Source: DASWUZ01 sp036401375 (GTDB lineage Bacteria; Acidobacteriota; Terriglobia; Terriglobales; Acidobacteriaceae). From it: a stretch of DNA of 64,000 nucleotides. The notes below the pieces were generated by a model that did not search any database, was not told the origin of the DNA, and saw only the letters and a list, made by a program, of their open reading frames with translations. Of the stretch, positions 25,149 to 34,164 are shown piece after piece (the first letter of the stretch is position 1; every line of letters starts with the position of its first letter). The position numbers and the translations under genes were made by a program. The stretch spans positions 43,580 to 107,579 of the forward strand of contig DASWVB010000033.1 of the NCBI GenBank assembly GCA_036401375.1, in the 5' to 3' direction.

Positions 25149-26474
25149 TCAGTGTCTCTCCGGCACGGGGGCGGACTTGACAGTAGGTTCGAAAGACGGA
25201 TGTGACGACGCCGTTGCAGTGCCAGGTTGCGTCCTGGGACCTGCCGGAGCGAGTGCTGATTTAGCCGTCTTCAAGAGTAGAGCGGACGGATTATCTCCGC
25301 TCAGCTCCCAGATCATCATGCCTCCCAGCTTGTGGTCGATTGCATACTGACCTTTCGCCTGGATGGAGGTCGGGTCTTCGTACGTCCAGAAGACGTCGCC
25401 GTCGAAGAGCCACGGCGCTGAGGACGCGGGATCGCGGTAGACGGACGAGTCCGCAGCCAGAGTCTCGATGTAGTTGTAGGGGCGGTCGCCGTGAATGGGC
25501 TCGCCCTCCTGGGCCAGTCCGTTGTCCGTGTCGGGAACCTGCTGCCATCCATAACCGTAGAAGGGCAGGCCAACCAGCAACTTCGACGCAGGGACGCCAG
25601 CGGCGAGGTAGTCGGAGACGCTGCCGTCCACGCTGCCGCCCCAGCGCTGCGCTGTCTTGTAGAGCGGCGCGATGAATCCTGTATTGTGACTCCACGGGCC
25701 GGTGAAGTCGTAGGTCATCAGGCCTACTTCGTCTACGACGTGTGCGACGGCAGCGATGTCGGTGCCGTCGTACATGCGTGGGCTGTGCCCCATCGCTACG
25801 CTGAGCGTCAGACCGGGGCGAAGAGCATCCATCTGTTGCCTCATCTCGGTGAGCAGCGCCAGGTAGTTGGCTGCGTCGGCCTGCTGAGGGTACTCCCAGT
25901 CAACGTCGATTCCGTCAAAGAGGCCGGGTGCTGTGACTCCCGGAGCTAGATTGCCCTTGATGAAAACATCGATGCAGGAGGCTACGAACGCGTGCCGGGT
26001 CTCCGGCTGAGCATCCGCTGCAAAGTCGAGTGGATTGCCCTCAAGCGAGATCAGCAGCTTCAGATGCGGATAGCGCCGCTTCAACTCCGCCACCTGGTGC
26101 ATGTAACCGCGAAAGGGCTGGTCAGGCAGGTCAGCGGTCCTGTCCACACTCTCCGTGGCAGTGAAGGCGTGGTTAAGGTCCGCGTTGGGATCGGCTACTG
26201 AGCAGTGGCCGGAGGTGACAAAACCTTGTGCGTAGTTGATCTGATCGAGCAGCGCGGCGGCGCCGGAGGTGACAAGATTCTTGACCAGGTAAGGTGGTTC
26301 GCTGTAAAGACCCCACTGCGGGAAGTAGCCTACCAATATCGGATGGGCAGCGGCTTGCGTGTTGGAGGTTGCCGGCGACTGCGGCCGACTCGCGGCGCTC
26401 TGGGCTCGGGCCACACCCAGGAGCAGGGCAAACTCCATCAGCAGGAGACTACATAGTTTGCGTCTTGGGTGCAC
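25149..26474 (-). CDS. Secreted glycoside hydrolase family 18 (chitinase-like)
   Basis: 441 residues from the GTG at 26472-26474. The signal peptide (MHPRRKLCSLLLMEFALLLGVARAQ) ends near residue 24. The GH18 barrel begins ILVGYFPQWGLYSE. The catalytic DxxDxDxE motif is FDGIDVDWEYP (Glu is the acid), followed by MTYDFTGPWSHNTG (conserved Y-D of the active site), LLVGLPFYGYGW and GGMMIWELSGD near the C-terminus. The usual substrate is chitin or a related beta-1,4-GlcNAc polymer. The C-terminal tail (about 415-441) is Pro/Ser/Thr-rich. Confidence 0.92.
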   Translation of the reverse strand: MHPRRKLCSLLLMEFALLLGVARAQSAASRPQSPATSNTQAAAHPILVGYFPQWGLYSEPPYLVKNLVTSGAAALLDQINYAQGFVTSGHCSVADPNADLNHAFTATESVDRTADLPDQPFRGYMHQVAELKRRYPHLKLLISLEGNPLDFAADAQPETRHAFVASCIDVFIKGNLAPGVTAPGLFDGIDVDWEYPQQADAANYLALLTEMRQQMDALRPGLTLSVAMGHSPRMYDGTDIAAVAHVVDEVGLMTYDFTGPWSHNTGFIAPLYKTAQRWGGSVDGSVSDYLAAGVPASKLLVGLPFYGYGWQQVPDTDNGLAQEGEPIHGDRPYNYIETLAADSSVYRDPASSAPWLFDGDVFWTYEDPTSIQAKGQYAIDHKLGGMMIWELSGDNPSALLLKTAKSALAPAGPRTQPGTATASSHPSFEPTVKSAPVPERH

Positions 26475-26726
26475 GTAGATTGGATGAGCGCGCCAGCCGA
26501 ATTCTTCGGAGTCGGTTTTGATCCCGGCGCAAAAGAAATAGGCTCATTCCACATGGAAGAGACTCCACGCGATTCACTCGAGCCAGTGAAACAGATCCAG
26601 TGCTCTCAAGCGCCCGGGTTCCTGTAGAGGAGGACGGTGAGATGAGCCAGCTCCGCATCGCACTACGAATGCGGCGCGCAGTCATGCTGGAACGTTACAT
26701 CGACTTTGCACTATCGGTGACGCTAC

Positions 26727-27863
26727 TTAGAGCAAGAGCCTGGAATAGGCGGCTATCTGTTCGTGAGTTACTGCCTGCATGTCACTGCTGCCTGAGGGCT
26801 GCCCCGACTGCCAGCTTCGGTACCATTGAACGAGCCATTCGAGGGCCGTCTCAAGATTAAGCTTTGGGCTCCACTGAAGATCGCGACGCGCTTTGCTGGC
26901 GTCGAGCCTGAGGTATCCGGCCTCGTGGGGACCGTGATGGCTGTCGAGCACCCAGGATGCTCCATCGCCCCAGAAATTTGTCATGTGTTCGGCGATCCAC
27001 GAGACGGGGCGGGCGTCCTCTTCGCTGGGGCCGAAGTTGTAGGCCGTTGCGAACTGCGCTGCCCTGGCTGGCGGAGAGAGCAGCTCTTCGGCGAGGCGGA
27101 TGTATCCGTGCAGCGGCTCGAGGACGTGCTGCCAGGGGCGGATTGCAGCGGGGCGACGGATGAGCACGGGTTTGCCCGATAGAAAGCCACGAACGAGGTC
27201 CGGGATGAGACGATCGTTTGACCAGTCGCCTCCGCCGATCACGTTGCCGGCGCGCGCGGTAGCGATTGCAACGCCGTGCTCTGCGATACGTTCCACTGGA
27301 AAGTAGGACTGACGGAAGGCGGCAGAGACTATCTCGGCGCAGGCTTTCGAACTCGAGTATGGGTCATATCCTCCGAGCGGATCGGTCTCGCGGTAGGGCC
27401 AGACCCATTCCTTGTTCTCGTAGCATTTGTCGGTCGTGACCGACACCAAGGCACGCACCGACGGTGTGCGCCGAACCGCATCGAGCACCCGCGCGGTCCC
27501 GATCACGTTGGTCTCGTAGGTCCCTATGGGGTCTTCGTAGGAGTAGCGCACCAGCGGCTGGGCCGCGAGGTGGAAGACCACCTCCGGCCGGAACTCCTTC
27601 ATTGAGGCCTCGACGTGTGCGCCGTCGCGAATGTCTCCGCGGATGTCTTCTATCGCCCTGCCGACACCGGCCACGGTAAAGAGGTTTGGTTCTGTGCAGG
27701 GATCGAGCGCGTACCCTCTCACTTCAGCGCCGAGTCGTGTCAGCCAAAGGGCCAGCCATCCCCCTTTGAAGCCCGTATGCCCGGTGAGAAAGACGCGCCT
27801 GCCACTCCATGAGGTACCCGCCGAAGCAGTACCCGCCGAGGAACCGCCTACCAGACCTTCCAT
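26727..27863 (-). CDS. rfbG: CDP-glucose 4,6-dehydratase
   Basis: 378 residues from the ATG at 27861-27863, which overlaps the 3' end of rfbF by 16 nt. The frame is open further upstream but that part lies within rfbF. An extended SDR that converts CDP-glucose to CDP-4-keto-6-deoxyglucose. NAD-binding VFLTGHTGFKGGWLALWL (GxxGxxG), DIRD and VFHLAAQPLVRYSY are visible. The active site is TTDKCYENKEW plus YDPYSSSKACAE (YxxxK), and GNVIGGGDWSNDRLIPDLVR is diagnostic of RfbG rather than RmlB. The order rfbF then rfbG on one strand fits a single transcript. Confidence 0.95.
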   Translation of the reverse strand: MEGLVGGSSAGTASAGTSWSGRRVFLTGHTGFKGGWLALWLTRLGAEVRGYALDPCTEPNLFTVAGVGRAIEDIRGDIRDGAHVEASMKEFRPEVVFHLAAQPLVRYSYEDPIGTYETNVIGTARVLDAVRRTPSVRALVSVTTDKCYENKEWVWPYRETDPLGGYDPYSSSKACAEIVSAAFRQSYFPVERIAEHGVAIATARAGNVIGGGDWSNDRLIPDLVRGFLSGKPVLIRRPAAIRPWQHVLEPLHGYIRLAEELLSPPARAAQFATAYNFGPSEEDARPVSWIAEHMTNFWGDGASWVLDSHHGPHEAGYLRLDASKARRDLQWSPKLNLETALEWLVQWYRSWQSGQPSGSSDMQAVTHEQIAAYSRLLL

Positions 27864-28618
27864 GGCGCCTTTCCCTTGCTCCAGAGTTCTTCGAGGTGTT
27901 GTTTGTCGCGCAGCGTGTCCATGGCATGCCAAAACCCGTGATGGAGGTACGCGTGTGCCTGCCGGGCGTTTACCAGGGCCTCGATCGGTTCGCGCTCAAA
28001 CATCTGCAGGTCGTCGGTGACGTAGTCGATGACACTGGGATCGAGGACGAAGAAGCCGCCGTTGATCCATCCACCCTCCTCGGGCGGCTTCTCCTGGAAG
28101 GAATGAATCTCGGTGCCTTCCAGGCCCAGCGCTCCATAGCGTGCTATCGGCTGAACGCAGGTGATGGTTGCGAGCTTGCCGTGGGACTTGTGGAAGGCGA
28201 CCGAGGCCGAGATGTCTATGTCGGACACGCCGTCGCCGTAGGTCATGCAGAAGGGCTCGCCCGCGGTGAGATGCTGGCGAACCCGGCGCATACGTCCGGC
28301 CGTTCCGCTGGCGTCTCCCGTGTCGACAAGGGTCACGCGCCACGGCTCTGCCACGGAGTTGTGGACGATCATCTTGTTCGCAGTCATGTCGAAGGTGACA
28401 TCGGCGGTGTGCAGGAAGTAGTTGGCGAAGTACTCCTTGATGATGTAGCCCTTGTACCCGCAACAGATGATGAAGTCGTTGATGCCGTAATGCGAGTAGA
28501 TCTTGAGGATGTGCCAGAGGATCGGGCGTCCACCGATCTCTACCATGGGCTTGGGGCGCAGAGAGGTTTCTTCGGAGATGCGCGTGCCGAGCCCGCCCGC
28601 GAGGATCACAGCTTTCAT
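27848..28618 (-). CDS. rfbF: Glucose-1-phosphate cytidylyltransferase
   Basis: 256 residues from the ATG at 28616-28618; the frame is open upstream but the conserved N-terminus starts at MKAVILAGGLGTRISEET. It makes CDP-glucose from CTP and glucose-1-phosphate. Recognisable are the nucleotidyltransferase motif GGLGTRISEETSLRPKPM, FIICCGYKGYIIKEYF, YGDGVSDID (metal site) and EKPPEEGGWINGGFFV. Length and motifs match the enzymes of the O-antigen dideoxyhexose and ascarylose pathways. RfbG follows with an overlap. Confidence 0.95.
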   Translation of the reverse strand: MKAVILAGGLGTRISEETSLRPKPMVEIGGRPILWHILKIYSHYGINDFIICCGYKGYIIKEYFANYFLHTADVTFDMTANKMIVHNSVAEPWRVTLVDTGDASGTAGRMRRVRQHLTAGEPFCMTYGDGVSDIDISASVAFHKSHGKLATITCVQPIARYGALGLEGTEIHSFQEKPPEEGGWINGGFFVLDPSVIDYVTDDLQMFEREPIEALVNARQAHAYLHHGFWHAMDTLRDKQHLEELWSKGKAPWKVW

Positions 28619-28922
28619 CGTTTGAGGGTTCCTCACTTTCGATCTGGTAGGCGCTGCTGCGGAAGATGCAACCCGCACAGCATCTTCCCTAGTCCGAGTA
28701 TCCTATGCTTTGGGCGAAGCGCCTAGCCCCAACGCACTGTGAATCGGCCAACGACACGGAAGGCCAATAGCACTCCCCTGTACTTTCGATACATTGTTTT
28801 TGTGATTTTGTGGCTCTTGACTCGAGGTTTGATCGCGGGAGGCTTCGCTCACCCCGGTGGTACACTCAGCGAAAACTCCCAATTGCCTCTTTTTTTTACG
28901 AGGAGAAGGTATCGGTCGCGAA
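28619..28922. other. 304-nt divergent intergenic region
   Basis: This is the divergent control region between rfbF (leftward) and the glycosyltransferase (rightward). It is AT-richer than its flanks. A T8 run lies at 28890-28897, inside a weak CCTC/GAGG stem that includes the GAGGAGAAGG ribosome site. A TTGACT (28817) and TACACT (28861) occur but not at promoter spacing, so I call no promoter. Confidence 0.4.
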
Positions 28923-29906
28923 ATGGATGGAAACAAGCCGCTGATTTCTATCGTCGTCCCGGTGTTCAATGAAGAGGTAAATATCTTTCCCTTCTATGAG
29001 GCACTTGTACCGATCACTCAGCAGTTGCGGTCTGAGTGCGACTTCGAGTTTGTGTTCACCGACAATCACAGTACGGATCGGACGCCGGTGCTGCTGCGCG
29101 AGCTTGCGCGCAAAGACCCGAGGGTGCGGGCGTACCGCTTCTCCCGGAACTTCGGCTACCAGCGCTCAATCATGACCGGCTATGCCAAGGCCAAGGGCGC
29201 GGCGGCGGTGCAGCTGGATTGCGACCTGCAGGATCCGCCCGAGCTGCTCGGCGAGTTTCTGCGCATCTGGCGGGACGAGGGCGCCGACGTCGTCTACGGG
29301 GTGCGGGTAAAGCGGCAGGAGTCATGGTCAAACCAGATGTCACGCGTCGTGTTCTACCGCCTCATCGACAAGTTGAGTGAAGACAAGATCCCTGTCGATG
29401 CGGGAGACTTCAGGCTTATCAGCCGGCGTGTCATCGATCTGCTCAAGGAGTACGAAGACCCGCAGCCTTACCTGCGCGGCACGATCGCAGCGATGGGCTT
29501 CAAGCAGGTCGGAGTGCCCTACCATCGCAACGCCCGCACCCGCGGTGAAAGCAAGTTTTCCTTCTCGAAGATGGTTGCGCTCGCGCTCGATGGCATTCTG
29601 AACCATTCGACCGTGCCTTTACGTTTTTCCACCTTCTTCGGGCTGCTGGTCTCGCTGCTCACCTTCCTGCTGGTGCTTGGCTACACAGCCTTCAAGCTGC
29701 TGACCAAGGCGCAGTGGCCGGCCGGCTTCACCACCCTCGTGGCAATACAGCTTGGCAGTCTGAGTATCAATGCAATGTTCCTCGGCATCATCGGCGAGTA
29801 CCTTGGGCGTCTCTATACCGCAAGCCGCCGCCGGCCGTTAACGATTATTGAAGATGTCATTCATCTGAGTGCTCACGAGCCCACTGCGTCGATGACTGAA
29901 GCCTGA
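28923..29906 (+). CDS. Membrane-anchored family 2 glycosyltransferase (DPM/ArnC-like)
   Basis: 327 residues from the ATG at 28923; AGGAGAAGG lies about 13 nt upstream. A GT-A fold, PLISIVVPVFNEEVNIF at the N-terminus. The acceptor-side metal motif DCDLQDPPELL (DxD) and RNFGYQRSIMTGYAKAKG follow, then QPYLRGTIAAMGF and RTRGESKFSFSKM. Two C-terminal membrane spans (about 235-260 and 275-300) are typical of enzymes that move a sugar to undecaprenyl or polyprenyl phosphate. Downstream it overlaps the convergent reductase gene by 50 nt. It presumably works in the same surface-glycan pathway as the flanking CDP-sugar genes; the sugar is not known. Confidence 0.9.
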   Translation: MDGNKPLISIVVPVFNEEVNIFPFYEALVPITQQLRSECDFEFVFTDNHSTDRTPVLLRELARKDPRVRAYRFSRNFGYQRSIMTGYAKAKGAAAVQLDCDLQDPPELLGEFLRIWRDEGADVVYGVRVKRQESWSNQMSRVVFYRLIDKLSEDKIPVDAGDFRLISRRVIDLLKEYEDPQPYLRGTIAAMGFKQVGVPYHRNARTRGESKFSFSKMVALALDGILNHSTVPLRFSTFFGLLVSLLTFLLVLGYTAFKLLTKAQWPAGFTTLVAIQLGSLSINAMFLGIIGEYLGRLYTASRRRPLTIIEDVIHLSAHEPTASMTEA

Positions 29907-30795
29907 CAGGGTTTTCGGGCACAAGGCTCAGAAACTCGTCCATCCCCTCTGCGATCGGGCGCATGCGCAGACCCGGCAGCGTGGCCTCAAGCTTGTCGAT
30001 CAGCAGCCCTGCCCGGAGTGGACGCCTCGCTGCCTGACCCAGCTTTTCAGTCGGCACGCCAATGATCTTTTTAGGGTCAAGCTTGAGATAGCCGGCGGCC
30101 TGAACGGCAAACTCGTAGCGAGACAGGAGCTCTCGCCCGCTCACGTTGAAGATGCCTTTGTGTCCACCCTTGACGAGCGCAATGGCGGCCTCCGCCAAGT
30201 CGCAGTTGTAAGTAGGCGTCGAGATCTGGTCGCTTGGCACCAGCATCGGCCTGCCGTCTGCCAGCAGCATCCGCAGGGGATAGAGAAAGTTCTTTCCTCC
30301 AGGATCATCCCCGTAGACTACGGTGGTGCGAAGAACGAGCGCGCCCGGATGCGCAGCCATGATTGCATCCTCGCCGAGCGATTTGCTCCGCCCGTACTGG
30401 TTCAACGGGTTCTTAGCCGCGGTCTCCGTGTAAGGTCCATGCAATCCGTCGAAGACATATTCTGTCGAGAAGTAGATGAAAGGGATGTGTGTGCAGACGG
30501 AGGCAATCGCAGCGGGGCCGAGGTAATTGGCGCGCATCGCCAGGTCCGGGGCTGACTCGCACGACTCGGCGCTGGTCGCTCCTCCGACGCAGTAGACAGC
30601 ATCGATCGCCTGCTTTGCAGCGAGTTTTTCGACCTGGCGGCGAGCATCTTCAACAGCGCTGAGGTCGATCTGCATCCAGCCGGGTCTGGGCTTGAAGCCT
30701 GCACGTATGACGCGGTTCTCACCTAGCTTTTCGACGAGGTGATGACCGACCTGGCCGGAGGCTCCAATGATCAGGGACCTGGGCAGCGCGTTCAT
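29857..30795 (-). CDS. RmlD-like sugar-nucleotide reductase
   Basis: 312 residues from the ATG at 30793-30795. An extended SDR with the dinucleotide motif SLIIGASGQVGHHLVEKL, an FIYFSTEYVFDGLHGPY segment (catalytic Ser/Thr region) and the YxxxK pair in NPLNQYGRSKSLGE. It resembles dTDP-4-dehydrorhamnose reductase. In this cluster it could serve as the C4-reductase acting on the CDP-4-keto-dideoxyhexose made by RfbFGH; that assignment is inference. Its last 50 nt overlap the 3' end of the glycosyltransferase on the other strand, leaving no room for separate terminators. Confidence 0.85.
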   Translation of the reverse strand: MNALPRSLIIGASGQVGHHLVEKLGENRVIRAGFKPRPGWMQIDLSAVEDARRQVEKLAAKQAIDAVYCVGGATSAESCESAPDLAMRANYLGPAAIASVCTHIPFIYFSTEYVFDGLHGPYTETAAKNPLNQYGRSKSLGEDAIMAAHPGALVLRTTVVYGDDPGGKNFLYPLRMLLADGRPMLVPSDQISTPTYNCDLAEAAIALVKGGHKGIFNVSGRELLSRYEFAVQAAGYLKLDPKKIIGVPTEKLGQAARRPLRAGLLIDKLEATLPGLRMRPIAEGMDEFLSLVPENPVRLQSSTQWAREHSDE

Positions 30796-31012
30796 TGCTC
30801 GCCCCTGGAGCGCCCGGCATGGGGCTGCGCATGCCGTGGTGAAACCGGGGGATGAAATGGCGCTGGAGGGTTGCCCTCGACCAGAGACACCTGTGAGTCT
30901 CCTGACACATTCTGCTCTGTGAATTTCATGGGATATATCAGATCGTAACTGATCTTCGGGCACAGTCCAAGCTGTGAGTCGCTGCAACCACCTCGTGTAA
31001 ACTTGTCAGACC

Positions 31013-32353
31013 ATGTCTGAAAAATCAGAGCAGTTGCGCCAGCAAATCCTGGCACTGACAGCGGAATATCATGCCGAAGCCTTCCCCGCGAGAGACTTTG
31101 TTGCAGGTCAGTCCGGGGTTCCTGTATCGGGCAAGGTGATCGGTCCGGAAGACCTCTGCTCGGTCGTCGACTCGGCATTAGACTCATGGTTCACCACGGG
31201 GCGCTGGGCCAAGGACTTCGAGCGGAAGCTTGCCCGATTCTTCGGAGTGCGTTCGGCGAGCCTGGTCAACAGCGGATCGTCGGCCAATCTCGTGGCGCTC
31301 TCTGCGCTCACCAGTCCTAAGCTGGGCGATCGCCAGCTGCGCCCAGGCGATGAGGTGATCACGGTCGCCGCGGGCTTCCCGACTACCGTGAACCCCATCA
31401 TCCAGAACCGGCTCATTCCGGTGTTCGTTGATGTGAGCCTGCCGACCTTTGAGATAGATGTGACGCTGCTCGAGCGTGCTTACAGCGCAAAGACTAAAGC
31501 CGTGATGATTGCGCACACGCTGGGCAATGTCTTCAACCTGCAGGCGGTGACTGATTTTTGCAAGAAGTACAAGCTGTGGCTGGTGGAGGATTGCTGCGAC
31601 GCGCTGGGGTCGACCTACAAGGGGCAAAAGGTTGGGACCTTTGGCGATATTGCCACGGTGAGCTTCTATCCCGCGCACCATATCACCATGGGCGAGGGTG
31701 GAGCGGTGCTCACCGACAAGCCTGCGCTCCAGGTGCTTATTGACAGCTTCCGCGACTGGGGCCGTGACTGCTGGTGCGAGCCGGGCGTCGACAATACCTG
31801 CGGCAAGCGCTTCGAGTGGGAGCTGGGCACTCTGCCCTGCGGCTACGATCACAAGTACACCTACTCCCACATTGGTTACAACCTCAAGGCGACCGATATG
31901 CAGGCGGCGCTCGGTGTATCGCAGATTGCGAAGCTGCCACACTTCATCGCGCGCCGTAAAGAGAACTTTGCTTATCTGAAGGCGGCGCTGAAGCCGCTCG
32001 AGGAGTTCGTGGTGCTGCCGGTGGCGGGCGAAGATGCAGACCCCAGCTGGTTCGGGTTCCCGATTGCAGTGAAAGAGGACGCTCCATTTACGCGCGACGA
32101 GCTTACCCGGCATTTCGAGACCAAGAAGATCGGGACGAGGCTGATGTTCGCCGGCAACCTGCTGCGCCAGCCGGCGTATACCGGCATCGAGCACCGCGTG
32201 ATCGGCGATATGAAGAACACCGACTACGTGATGAACCAGGTGTTCTGGCTGGGCGTGTTTCCGGGGTTGACGAAGCCGATGCTCGACTACATCGCAGAGA
32301 CTGCGGTGGAGTTTGCGGCTGCGAGCCGCAGCGGGCTCCGAGTCGTGGTCTAG
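31013..32353 (+). CDS. rfbH: CDP-4-keto-6-deoxyglucose-3-dehydrase (E1)
   Basis: 446 residues. A PMP-dependent, [2Fe-2S] enzyme that removes the C3 hydroxyl on the way to 3,6-dideoxyhexoses. It has the aminotransferase fold with AAGFPTTVNPIIQNRLIPVF, HTLGNVFNLQAV and VEDCCDALGS. The usual cofactor Lys is replaced by His in SFYPAHHITMGEGG, the mark of E1. The cluster ligands appear as DCWCEPGVDNTCG (C-x-C-x7-C) plus a Cys in EDCC. It acts after RfbF and RfbG, encoded 3 kb away on the other strand. The ferredoxin-type reductase (E3) that completes the reaction is not in the window. Confidence 0.95.
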   Translation: MSEKSEQLRQQILALTAEYHAEAFPARDFVAGQSGVPVSGKVIGPEDLCSVVDSALDSWFTTGRWAKDFERKLARFFGVRSASLVNSGSSANLVALSALTSPKLGDRQLRPGDEVITVAAGFPTTVNPIIQNRLIPVFVDVSLPTFEIDVTLLERAYSAKTKAVMIAHTLGNVFNLQAVTDFCKKYKLWLVEDCCDALGSTYKGQKVGTFGDIATVSFYPAHHITMGEGGAVLTDKPALQVLIDSFRDWGRDCWCEPGVDNTCGKRFEWELGTLPCGYDHKYTYSHIGYNLKATDMQAALGVSQIAKLPHFIARRKENFAYLKAALKPLEEFVVLPVAGEDADPSWFGFPIAVKEDAPFTRDELTRHFETKKIGTRLMFAGNLLRQPAYTGIEHRVIGDMKNTDYVMNQVFWLGVFPGLTKPMLDYIAETAVEFAAASRSGLRVVV

Positions 32354-32548
32354 TTCGACGCGGCTTATCGTAAAGGTCGTCGCCCTGAGAGTCTTCAAAC
32401 GTATAGCGATCACGCACTTTCGATAGCACATCAGCGGACGCGCAGGCTGATGCGGCATGAGAGTGTCGGCACGTTTTCCTCTCTGGCTGCCGTCCGCGCG
32501 CGGCAGTAGAGGTCCTCTTCCCCGGACCATTAAGCTCTGGAGGTCGAC

Positions 32549-34114
32549 ATGTTGGCGGATCGTGAAACGTTGGTCGAACGCGGACCCAGTACTCTGGCCT
32601 CGCAGCTTGGGCCGGCAAAGCTCAAGATCATCTGGCTGTTGCTGACGGTCTGGCTGGCGGCGTTTGGTGGGGCGCTGCTGTTTGCCGCGCGCAATTGGCC
32701 GATGGTGCAGGACGCGCCCATCCTCATCTACATGGGCTTCCTGACCGAGCATGGGATGCGCCTTTACCGCGACGTGACCGAGGTACAGTTTCCCGGGTCG
32801 GTGCTGCTCTACAGCTTTGGCAGACATGTCTTCGGCTCGAGCGATGCCGGCTTTCGGATGTTTGACCTGTGCGCGCTGGCCGTCGCATTCGCTGCAATGA
32901 TGGCCATCGCGAGACGTAGTGGTTACTGGTTCGCGGGGGTCTTCGGCTTCGCCTTTTTTCTGTGGTCGCAGAAGGGCGTCAAGCTCAGCATCATCAACCT
33001 TGGCCAGAGGGATTTCTTCATCAGTTGCATGCTGGGTGTGGGCATCGCGTGCCTGATCGAGGCGCTGCGCCGAGATGAGCCGCGGTTATTGGCCGTGTTC
33101 GGGTTTTGCGTTGCGTTCGGCGCCAGCATCAAGCCGATGGCGGTGCTCTTTGTTCTGCCGGTTGTGATCGTCCTGCTGGAGATGCGCCGCCGTGAGCGGC
33201 CCCTTGCACCCTACCTGGGATGGACGACGGCAGGCGTGGCGGCCGGGACGGCGCTGGTGATCGGATTCCTGCTCTGGAAGCACGCTCTAGGCGCCTTTAT
33301 CCATGTCGAATTGCGTTACATCCCGCTATACGTCGACATAAAGTACCGGACCTTCCGCCAGATGTTTCGCCAGCTGATCGATCCGCCGCGCATGCTGCTG
33401 CCGCTGCTTGCAATCTGTGGAGCTGGCCTCGTGTTGTTTCAGAGACAGCTCCGCCAGGACCGCGAACAGCAGGTCTTAATGCTCTGCGCCTTGCTCGGCG
33501 CTGCGGCCTTTTTGCTGCAGCACAAGGGCTTCGACTATCATCGTGCGCCGTTCCTGTTTTTCTTCTACCTGTGGGCGGGCTGGGTGCTGGTGGGGACCAT
33601 GCTGCACGGGCGCCGCGAGCTCGGATGGGCTGCGCTGGCGTTGACGGCCCTGGCGGTCGCCAGCTATCCACACCTCCGAGAGAAATCCACCTACGACATG
33701 TGGATGATCGATACTCTGCAGAGCGACCTGACGGCGCTGCACGCCGCTGACAAGCCCGGGGAGATGCAGTGCCTGGATACGACCTTCGGGTGTACTACCG
33801 TGGCGCTGCGGATGAAGGCCGTCACCGCGACCGGGTACACAACCGATTATCTGCTCTTTCTGGACAAGCACGATCCGCGCCTCGACGAACTGCGGCAGGA
33901 CTTTCTGAGCCGCTTCGAGGCCGCGAAGCCGCGGCTGGTTGTGCTGACCAATCAGCAGTGGCCAAAGACGCTTGACTACGGTTACGACGAGCTGGCGGCG
34001 TGGCCGGAGTTTAAGCGCCGCCTGAATGATGAATACACCTTGACGCTGGAGCGCGGAGGCACAGAGGAGCATGGCCGGGGATACAGGATTTACACCCGCA
34101 AAGCCGCGCTTTGA
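32549..34114 (+). CDS. Polytopic membrane glycosyltransferase-like protein
   Basis: 521 residues, with GGAGG 8 nt upstream of the ATG. The first span is about 27-48 (IIWLLLTVWLAAFGGALLF), followed by eight or nine more up to about 380. A periplasmic C-terminal domain (about 385-521) is soluble. The loop after the first span carries APILIYMGFLTEHGMRLYRD, resembling the acidic first loop of GT39/PMT-type transferases, although a clean DE or DxD motif is not evident. Its placement after rfbH makes a lipid-linked sugar transferase or glycan-assembly role likely. Function is not certain. Confidence 0.6.
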   Translation: MLADRETLVERGPSTLASQLGPAKLKIIWLLLTVWLAAFGGALLFAARNWPMVQDAPILIYMGFLTEHGMRLYRDVTEVQFPGSVLLYSFGRHVFGSSDAGFRMFDLCALAVAFAAMMAIARRSGYWFAGVFGFAFFLWSQKGVKLSIINLGQRDFFISCMLGVGIACLIEALRRDEPRLLAVFGFCVAFGASIKPMAVLFVLPVVIVLLEMRRRERPLAPYLGWTTAGVAAGTALVIGFLLWKHALGAFIHVELRYIPLYVDIKYRTFRQMFRQLIDPPRMLLPLLAICGAGLVLFQRQLRQDREQQVLMLCALLGAAAFLLQHKGFDYHRAPFLFFFYLWAGWVLVGTMLHGRRELGWAALALTALAVASYPHLREKSTYDMWMIDTLQSDLTALHAADKPGEMQCLDTTFGCTTVALRMKAVTATGYTTDYLLFLDKHDPRLDELRQDFLSRFEAAKPRLVVLTNQQWPKTLDYGYDELAAWPEFKRRLNDEYTLTLERGGTEEHGRGYRIYTRKAAL

Positions 34115-34164
34115 TCTAAAGCTACCGCCGCACAGGCCGTGAGTTGCTGCCTTCGACGAGCGCT

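Noticed and set aside
27864..27932. Longer start for RfbG
   Set aside because: The extra 23 codons lie within rfbF and do not match the family; the ATG at 27863 gives the expected overlap and length.
31184..32827. 547-codon open frame antisense to rfbH
   Set aside because: Rfbh is certain on the plus strand. The antisense frame is His/Arg/Gln-rich with no domain; it is a by-product of high GC.
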